From Trichostrongylus colubriformis (Eukaryota; Nematoda; Chromadorea; Rhabditida; Trichostrongylidae): a stretch of 64,000 bases of DNA. Made by a program: the position numbers and the translations under genes. The stretch covers positions 1,843,501 through 1,907,500 of the forward strand of contig OZ022256.1 in the NCBI GenBank assembly GCA_963978905.1, given 5' to 3'. The notes under the pieces were generated by a model. The model was not told the origin of the DNA. It ran no database searches and was given only the letters and a program-made list of their open reading frames with translations. Shown here one piece after another: positions 58,001 to 64,000 of the stretch (positions are counted from its first letter, which is position 1; each line of letters opens with the position of its first letter).

Positions 58001-60593
58001 TCACCAGAACGTTAGCAAATAGTTAGGCCTACCAAGAAGGCAGCAGTGCTAGTGCTACTCAAAATTGGCCATGTTGTTAAGTCCCGAAGCGATAACAGGT
58101 CAACTACGTATTGCGCCCCTAGCATTACAGTGCAATCGTTCTGAGATCCAACTATCGCTACGCGCATAGCTCGCACACACTGCATGCCGCTCGTCGTCGT
58201 GCGAAATCCTGACATAAGGGTACACACCCAACGCACCTGACCCACTGATGAAGTAGCTGGAACTTACATGCCTCCGATGGAAACTTTGAAATTTCCGGCG
58301 ATTGTGTCGATGAGGCACCTGGCTGCAAGACCAGTGGAGGCATAATTTGTCACAGTAAGAATCTGGAAGACTTTGCGAAGGTGAGTGGCAGGTTTTCTCG
58401 GAAAGAACTGTTAATAGACTTACATGCTCATTTGAAGCGGTACTGTAAGAAGACATGTGGCTATTGCAAGGACTCAAAGGGAGCAGGTACGTGCTTTCAC
58501 TCAACCGACTCCTTTTTACCAGCAAATCTTTACGGATTAGGAGACATTCCTTTGGAGCTCACCATAAGTGCACCCTGTTCACTCGCTTTCAAATCCACTA
58601 AGTGGTTATGAGTAAGAAGCCCCAAAATAAACGATCAAAGGTAACCACCAGCCGACTTCCACATAGTTTCCGATGAGGAGCAGAACTTTTTTTTAAAATT
58701 CATCCGCGTAAAGGAGACTGTGAGCGCCACTTTGAATCTCTAGTGACTTGGGGCGTGATATAGGCGTAGGATGGAGTCGAATCCAGTACCTGGGCTACCG
58801 TTTATCACATTTTTTAATTTTTCGGTCCCTTCTTTAAAAACAGATTTAACTGGGATCTGAGTTTTCTTGTTTCAGGAGCCGTCACATGTGGATCAAACCC
58901 AAAGTAACTTCTTCTCATTCTTCCACGTAAAGCTTGAGTTGCTTGTTTCGCTGACGCTAATTCTTCTGAGATACCAGTCATACTGTAGCTGCGCGTCTTT
59001 CATCTCCAAGTGAAGGATTCTCGATTTTCCATTCACAGCAACTGATCTTGCTCTCCACTTGAAGACTAGAAAGCTGGATGTTTTATCGAGTGCGGCAAGA
59101 AAGTATCCTTGGACAGTTTGGCACTATGTTAAGATTCCAATTTGAAATAACATGAACCACACTTTTTTTTCTTATGGATGAACTGGAGGGGGGGGGGGCT
59201 ATTAACATCTAAAGGAGGTGCCAAAAAAAGTAATTATTTTTCCTCCAGTTTCAACCCCACATTAGTCGTACTTGAGCAAATTCTTACGAGGTGTTTCCAT
59301 CCACAAATTCAAGAACACACCTCTGGAACCCCTACGGGGCAGGTTTAAGGCATGAAAAATGATACATCCGATCATAGTGGCCTTGTACAAGCAGCAAGGA
59401 CTCTGTGACTTCCATGAACCGAAGGGCCAATCCTAAGGAAGATTCCCAGGATAGACCTACCACGGAACCTGGCTCCACTTTTTCAAGTGTAATGAGTCAC
59501 AGCGGGTGGGGGGAAATCCGCCAAAAAATCGCGTTAGCGGCGTCGCACTCACGGCGCCACCAGTACGACTTGCGAATCGATTTTGCTCTTGAGAGCCCGG
59601 CAGAGGGTGGCTGCGTCACTTTTGCACTCCAGCCATGCCACACTGCCTCCTCCAGCCACGCCACCCTGCCTCCTCCACCTTTGCCACACTGTCTCGCTTG
59701 AAGGCTGCCATGCCCTGCCACTGGTACTCGCACCAGCCAAGCCGCGGGCGGCCACGCGATTTTTTGGCGGATTTCCCCCCACCCAATCACAGCTTGTTCC
59801 TGCTTTTAGAGGAACATACCAGGAATACTTTCCCCCAATACTTCTATCTCTTTCGTTTCCCTATGTTTTGTATACTTGGCGGATGTGAGCTGTGAGCAAA
59901 ATTACTTTTTTTGGCACCCCCTCTAGACTCCAGCGCTGACCTGGGATGCGAAGTTTTAACTACAGTCCATTTCCCGTAGCCTGGCAAGGCGTGTCCTACG
60001 GACTTGGGTGATCGTAGCGAGAGTGAGAGTGTGCGGCGGGGAGAAAGAGATCGATACACGTTCATCGAAGTTCGTAGACCTCGCCCTGCCAGGCGTTAGG
60101 AAATGGACCGTACTTACCGGGTGGGGGTCATGAGGTTGAATTTCCGCTTCGCGGGGGTGCATTCGCGGCGCCACCAGTACTACTCGCTGCATCGATTGCC
60201 CGTATGAGAATGGCCGAGCGTGATTGCGTCACGTCTACGCTTCCACTCATGCCACACTGCCTCGCATGAAGGCTGCCATGCCCTGCCACGGCCACTCGCA
60301 CCCGCCACGCCGCTTGTCGCGCGCGCCCGCGCGGAAATTCGACCTCGTGACCCTTACCCGTACGTACCAAGTGATCGCGCAAAATCCACTCATCTTCGTA
60401 GCAACCGAGTTACTCCTTTCATTTCCTCCCTTTATTAATCCCAGATGATTATCCTTATTTGTTTTGTATTCAAAATTTAGCTTTGTCCAATTTCAGTTGT
60501 GTTAACTGGATTCGCAATGGATTCTGCACCAGCACTTACTACACACTAGAACATAAAATGCGATATTGTGGACGTGAATGCGGTTTATGCTGA
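52022..60593 (+). CDS. gene E: secreted four-ShKT-domain protein, 227 aa, eight exons
   Basis: Exons: 52,022-52,120; 54,502-54,627; 55,981-56,074; 57,830-57,937; 58,298-58,380; 58,438-58,486; 58,876-58,903; 60,497-60,593. They sum to 684 bases, the same as gene C. Signal peptide MLSVLLSTTLLLDGALA. Domain 1 ends CPSTCGYC, where every other copy has CPKTCGYC. Domains 2-4 end CPKTCGLC, CKKTCGYC and CGRECGLC. Like gene C, exon 5 has CG instead of AG at the expected acceptor (TTTCCG|GC). Intron 1 carries a mariner and another element end, and intron 7 is about three times longer than in gene C because of nested small elements. Exon 8 and its flank are almost identical to gene C. Confidence 0.85.
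52363..52880 (-). mobile_element. fragment of a DNA transposon, one terminal repeat visible
   Basis: The left end CAGGGGGTGCCAAAAAAAGT is preceded by TA and resembles the ends of the element at 59,215-59,927 (AGGAGGTGCCAAAAAAAGTA). Interior similarity to that element includes ...GACTC(C/T)... and CATGAACCGAA.GGCCAATC. I did not find a matching right end. The insertion is absent from gene C intron 1. Confidence 0.5.
52930..54387 (-). mobile_element. mariner of the cecropia (Hsmar1-like) type, 1,458 bp, in gene E intron 1
   Basis: The inverted terminal repeats start TTAGGTTGTTGCAAAATTAA at both ends, with TA on each side (52,928-52,929 and 54,388-54,389). The gene C intron has related flanking sequence (CTCGATGTGGAAG, then CCCCGCC) with no insertion. 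Hookworms are known to carry a mariner of this type, named bandit; this copy may be related. Confidence 0.9.
53133..54157 (-). pseudogene. mariner transposase, frameshifted and internally duplicated
   Basis: Minus strand. The N-terminal helix-turn-helix part is intact (RTVELWFKKFASGDFDLEEK, GRGRRSSL, LGVHYSTVARHLLTIGKVKK, WVPHDLT). The first catalytic Asp block reads ITVDENGF, then the frame stops at about 53,711. The next frame holds the second catalytic block (GPILLQDNARPH), but the 183-bp segment coding ITVWWCCKGV... to QDNARP occurs twice in tandem (53,281-53,463 and 53,464-53,646). The third block (YSPDLSPTDYHFF) is only reached by another shift. Inactive. Confidence 0.9.
55480..55705 (+). 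repeat. dispersed repeat, family R2 (gene E intron 2)
   Basis: Counterpart of 27,890-28,130 in the other duplication copy (CCAATCCCCTCTGTGGGATG..., GTGAATGCGATCTG, CGGTGTGCGCACCACC). Confidence 0.6.
56780..57000 (+). repeat. dispersed repeat, family R2, adjoining the Penelope-like fragment
   Basis: Counterpart of 29,205-29,470 (GGGGCCAGCCGGTGTACAAG, CTTTTATCCTCCCGGACGAG). Confidence 0.5.
57000..57770 (-). mobile_element. Penelope-like retroelement fragment, degraded (gene E intron 3)
   Basis: Counterpart of the fragment in gene C. The GIY-YIG end is clearer here: RNRLYDRSCVSLNCIICPAG, then DEYIGGTARPLNLHIKKHLV and GKTRSR. Frames are broken, and the reverse-transcriptase part is only a remnant. 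Confidence 0.75.
59215..59927. mobile_element. inverted-repeat transposon in gene E intron 7, itself interrupted
   Basis: The ends AGGAGGTGCCAAAAAAAGTA and the inverse ..TTACTTTTTTTGGCACCCCCT bound a 0.7-kb insertion missing from gene C, where CCAGCGCTGACCTGGGATGC follows directly at about 31,535. No open transposase frame is seen. A second element (59,506-59,785) is nested inside. Confidence 0.75.
59506..59785. mobile_element. nested small inverted-repeat element
   Basis: The ends GGGTGGGGGGAAATCCGCCA and TGGCGGATTTCCCCCCACCC are exact inverses. The interior holds CTGCCATGCCCTGCCAC, also present in the element at 60,114-60,363, so the two are relatives. Confidence 0.82.
59962..60112. mobile_element. 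small inverted-repeat element
   Basis: The arms (CAGTCCATTTCC.GTAGCCTGGCAAGGCG and its inverse ...CCTGCCAGGCGTTAGGAAATGGAC...) define a stretch of about 150 bp. It is absent from gene C intron 7. Confidence 0.65.
60114..60363. mobile_element. small inverted-repeat element, relative of 59,506-59,785
   Basis: The left arm ACCGGGTGGGGGTCATGAGG... is mirrored by ...CCTCGTGACCCTTACCCGTA, with GAATTTCCGC following in each arm. The interior shares GGCGCCACCAGTAC and GAAGGCTGCCATGCCCTGCC with the nested element. Confidence 0.7.
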
Positions 60594-61439
60594 AAAGAAC
60601 ACTCCCTCGAAATCTGAATTCTCTTGAAACATCTACACGAAACATGTACATGTAGTACCCACGAAGGCTACGCATTTCATGTATATTTTGCAGTGTTTTT
60701 TCAAGGACTTCCGGTTCTCCGCTTACAATGAAGGGAGTTTGTTATCATAGTGTTCATGCAGCATGGAACAACTTGGAAAATTGAAGGGTAAAATTTTAAG
60801 CGTCGATCAACCCTTTGCTGGGATGCGCCGCGCATGGTGATAGCAAGCGAATGCAATTTGGCCTGTACGATGATATGCAAAGGCCAGCGGATGTACAAAT
60901 CAGTGTTTTTGTTCTCCTTGACAAGAATGGTTCTGTTTTATCTGTACCCTCGCGAAGTTAAGCTTAGTTGGCTTAGGCGGACGTTGATGCAGGAACCGAT
61001 CCGCGCACCTTGGAAGTGGGAGTGCGCGCGACATGTCACTACACCAGTTCCGCACAACTTGGAAAATTACTCACAAAAAGAGTAGCTCAGTGAGCCCATA
61101 GCAGTGGAGCTTGACTTTACCTGCGAGAGTACCAAGGGAAGATCATAGATGTACTTTTTATAGCTAAACGGATAGCACGCTCCTCGACGAAATTCACGGC
61201 TGCTTAGCATGTTTATGAATTAACTTACCATCAGTTTGTTTATTTATTTGCGTATGCCTCAGCTGGACGGGCAGAGACAGAGAAGGAAACTACAATACCG
61301 CTCCTAATTTCCGCTGAATCCACGGATTGCGCCAGAAAAATCTATCGCAATCCGTGTTTTTGCCATAACCGTACTAGAGGCAGTGCAGTTGCTTCAAAAA
61401 AAGAAGCTTTGGCCTCTCAAGGCTGTGTTGGAACCGGGT
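60594..61439. other. 3' flank of gene E with an R2 repeat
   Basis: Colinear with 31,798-32,639. The first 120 bases are almost identical to the gene C flank. An R2 copy lies at about 60,785-61,050. No gene is seen. Confidence 0.5.
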
Positions 61440-62071
61440 TACAAATTTTGGATGTACGGACTCCACTCAGAATGCGCTCCGCCCACTATGCCCAGGCCTC
61501 TCTCGGGCCTCTAAAAAACTCATTCCTAATCTTCATCCACCTGTCCCTCACGTTTGAGTCGTATTGGAACCCAATTTGCAATTTGGGTCTGAAAGCGGAA
61601 CATTCCGGCGCACGCCCCGCCCATCGTGGGTGGAGTTCAGCTTGATCATAGCTGCTCTTTACTTCTTGTCCCATGCTTTACCCATCCCATACTCGCTCCC
61701 ATTCCACGGGCCGCTTTTCAAGTGGCGTCCAAGCTCCGCCCGCCATTACAAATGCTCTGCCCACTGTGCCTAAGCCTCTTTCATGACTTTTACAAACACA
61801 TTCTGATCGTTACCCACCTTTACCTCACGTTAAGAGGCATTTGAGCCTAATCAACAATTTGCCTGAAAAACGGAGCATTCCAGTGTCTGCCCCGCCCACC
61901 GTGGGCGGAGCTTAACTTGGTCCATGTGTAGTCTTTACTTCTTGTCCCATGCCCCACCCACACCACACTTGTCCCCATCTCCAGATCCTTTTTCCTATAA
62001 TCCTAATTTCGTGATAGACGAAAGGAAGGATCGACGGACAGGCTGAAGAAGTGTTTTATATATATTAGGGA
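61440..62071 (+). repeat. dispersed GC-box-rich element, family R3, solitary copy
   Basis: Counterpart of 32,640-33,168. It contains one extra R3 core (CCCCGCCCACCGTGGGCGGAGC, about 61,890-61,980) and ends CGTGATAGACG..., TATATATTAGGGAT. Confidence 0.7.
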
Positions 62072-63301
62072 TGTTGGCCACCACAATGACCAACAGGCAA
62101 CGGCCGTGAACTGCACAAGGTTCAGGGGCTTTTTGCAAATCCCTTTTTTTATTGGCAACCCAACCATAGCATTTTCATTCCCATTATTCACACGTGATTT
62201 GCTAAATGTATGCTCACGAACAAAAGAGACAAAGAGGACTCAGGTGGACAAAGCGGCTAAAGTTGAATATTTACTTTGCACTTTTCATTACTCCAGTGGT
62301 CGTCTGCACCTGTAAAAACGCCCTCTCCCATATTTGCTGAAAATACCGCCGCTTCGCTGTTCAGAGACGACCCCAGCTCTGACTCTTGTGACTATAAAAA
62401 TGGGAGATTCAGGGACGAAATATAGTGGATTGTTTGAAGACGTTGAGAGAAGAGAAAGAAGGAAGGACTATTTCGTTCAGTGGGGTAAAGGGTCAGATGG
62501 AGAGCGGTTGCGTCTGCTTCATCATCGGAAGACGTGGAAATCTCCTTACCAAGTCGAGGTCGATTAGGGGAGCTGTGCAGGGAAGTCGCATTGTGGGAGG
62601 GAGATGGGGATTTTGAGTAGCGGTGAACCAAAATTTTCGAGGACTCAACCTCGTCATTTTTGACACTTACTCCAGCTTGTTAGACGGCGACCAGTTTCAT
62701 GGGAGTCGTATTGAAATGAATTACTATTCCATAAACTGGAAAAAAACTAATTCAACAAATGCCATACTAGGGAGGCGCAATATGTTAAATGTTCAACAAT
62801 GACGTGTGTTCACACGACTGACGTGTCAATAACGTATCGAAATGTCATGACTGTACATGTGCGATCATGAAAAGCTGCTGTTAACGTTCCCAATTCACGT
62901 AAGTACATGTTACGTTTCAGCTTTCAACAAAATGTCCCCTCCTTTGTATAGCATTCGTTGATTTGCACGATTTCTACCAGTTTATGGATTGAGACGTCTG
63001 TCAAACGATGAAACCATCTTGAAAAGGGCGACCGAAGCAGGCTCCCCACACTTCATCATGTATTTAAAGTTTCGATAAGTTTCATAATTTACATGGATTT
63101 GTCCAAGATCCACGGAATATTTAACGATTTAACGGTAGGTCCTTATAATTCCACTCTAAAAATACCCGATCCATTCAGCGATGAGGGTCGGAGGTACATG
63201 GCCCGGTGCAACAACACGTCCGAAAGCGAAAATGGATGTGAATGTCAAACAATGACGCGAAAAGAAACAAAAGCAAACACAGTATTTCAGTCCGTCATCG
63301 A
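62072..63301. other. right end of duplication copy 2, no gene seen
   Basis: Colinear with 33,169-34,376 up to 63,220. After that, unlike copy 1, the sequence continues into the promoter of the next ShKT gene. Confidence 0.5.
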
Positions 63302-63460
63302 GCCATGTGTTCAGCTGCTGTTGTTTTGCATCTAGGGCACTGGAGAGAGACAAAAACGGTATATAAGTTTGGTTGTTTTTGCGTTAGCCCCCCCCCCTCA
63401 CTGTCCCCTACTGTTTTATGCGTCAATTCGTCTGATTAATTGAGCATTTTTAGCCACGAG
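63302..63460 (+). promoter_or_regulatory. promoter of the right-edge ShKT gene
   Basis: GCCATGTGTTCAGCTGC lies at 63,302-63,318 and TATATAAG at 63,360-63,367. TTTTTAG ends at 63,453, seven bases before the ATG. Both E-boxes (CATGTG, CAGCTG) are intact. Confidence 0.7.
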
Positions 63461-63559
63461 ATGCTTTCTTTTTTGCTGTTGTCGACGTTGCTACTACGCA
63501 GTACATTGGCGGGAATCACGGATCTTAACTGCACTGAATCTGTTGGAGAAGCAGTAAAG
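63461..63559 (+). CDS. ShKT-family gene, exon 1 only (gene continues beyond the window)
   Basis: Encodes a signal peptide (MLSFLLLSTLLLRSTLA) followed by GITDLNCTES and ends AAG before GTATAT, the same phase-0 donor as in gene E. The first 100 bases of the intron also resemble gene E intron 1 (TATGGCCA.ATTTTAA..., CTAGCTTTTGAGCTAT). It belongs to the C/E subtype. The remaining exons are expected to the right of the window. Confidence 0.8.
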
Positions 63560-64000
63560 GTATATGGCCATATTTTAATAAGAAAAAGCAGCATCTTGAC
63601 ACCTGCAAATATTCTTACTGCCCCCGCCTAGCTTTTGAGCTATAGCAAGTATCCCCAATCATGGAAATTATAAGGGTCAAGGAGGCCCCTGAGAAAATGG
63701 GTTTGACAATTACGACTTTCTTAGGTGCCTAGAAAAATAGCCGCTTCAGTACGACAACCCCTCCCCCATTACTTGGACCAATCACGACCTCTTGGCCCCT
63801 ACGGTACCAGTAACTGTTGCCGGATTGTACAGTTACAATATGTTATATAGCTATGTAATCTCACCTTGAGCGGAAATATGTTTAATTCACATTTCCTCAT
63901 ACGGATTCGCTGCAAAATACCCTTCGCTTTTCATCTGCTCATTGGAATTTGAGGTCGCTTATCGCTGATTTCTTCAGGTACGATCTCCCTCTCCTGCCCG
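63560..64000 (+). other. start of intron 1 of the right-edge gene
   Basis: Noncoding sequence. About 100 bases match gene E intron 1; the rest is not matched elsewhere in the window and I see no exon in it. Confidence 0.5.

Larger units (their letters stand above)
37636..63220. repeat. segmental duplication, copy 2 (about 25.6 kb; genes D and E)
   Basis: Colinear with 8,814-34,376, with landmarks listed there. Insertions found only in this copy are the R3 array (44,213-46,829), an inverted-repeat element (47,386-47,591), a mariner (52,930-54,387) and several small elements in 59,215-60,363. It lacks the Tc1-like element and the 20-kb foldback of copy 1. Confidence 0.85.

Overview
This is nuclear DNA from a parasitic nematode, most likely a strongylid such as a hookworm. 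The evidence is very short coding exons separated by long AT-rich introns, a spliced-leader-type acceptor (TTTCAG or TTTTAG) 2-10 bases before every start codon, Tc1/mariner elements including one of the cecropia/Hsmar1-like type, Penelope-like retroelement fragments, and a cluster of secreted ShKT-domain genes. Most of the long open frames in the window are not genes. The real genes show up only when short exons are joined by conserved phase and homology.

The window holds a cluster of one gene family: eight-exon genes encoding secreted proteins of 227-237 residues, each a signal peptide plus four consecutive ShKT (six-cysteine) domains and 26 cysteines in total. Five copies are complete: A (minus, 4,428-7,960), B (plus, 10,552-15,145), C (plus, 24,411-31,797), D (plus, 39,037-44,119) and E (plus, 52,022-60,593). 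Two run off the window: the last two exons of a gene at the left edge (2,500-3,451) and exon 1 of a gene at the right edge (63,461-63,559). There is also a pseudogene of exons 2-4 (34,665-35,235) and an orphan last exon on the minus strand (36,500-36,596). The copies fall into two subtypes: A/B/D (signal peptide ending VRSQQ, last exon joined through Arg) and C/E plus the edge genes (signal peptide ending ALAGIT, last exon joined through Asn).

Layout: 8,814-34,376 (genes B, C) and 37,636-63,220 (genes D, E) are two copies of a tandem segmental duplication of about 25.6 kb. Between them is a rearranged spacer with the pseudogene, an inverted copy of sequence from 2,745-3,865, and a foldback element. 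Since the duplication the copies have diverged by insertion: a Tc1-like element and a mariner remnant in copy 1; a mariner in an intron of E, a 2.6-kb GC-box-rich tandem array after D, and several small inverted-repeat elements in copy 2. Parts of the genes look homogenised between copies (exons 1-3 of B/D, exon 8 of C/E).

All six visible promoters carry the same arrangement: a block close to CCATGTGCTCAGCTGC (two overlapping-type E-boxes), 28-52 bp upstream of a TATA-like box, which lies 82-97 bp before the ATG. This suggests that the whole cluster is co-expressed in one cell type. The role of the proteins is not shown by the sequence. ShKT proteins of this kind are secreted, and related nematode ones are found among gland and excretory-secretory products; some single-domain members block potassium channels.
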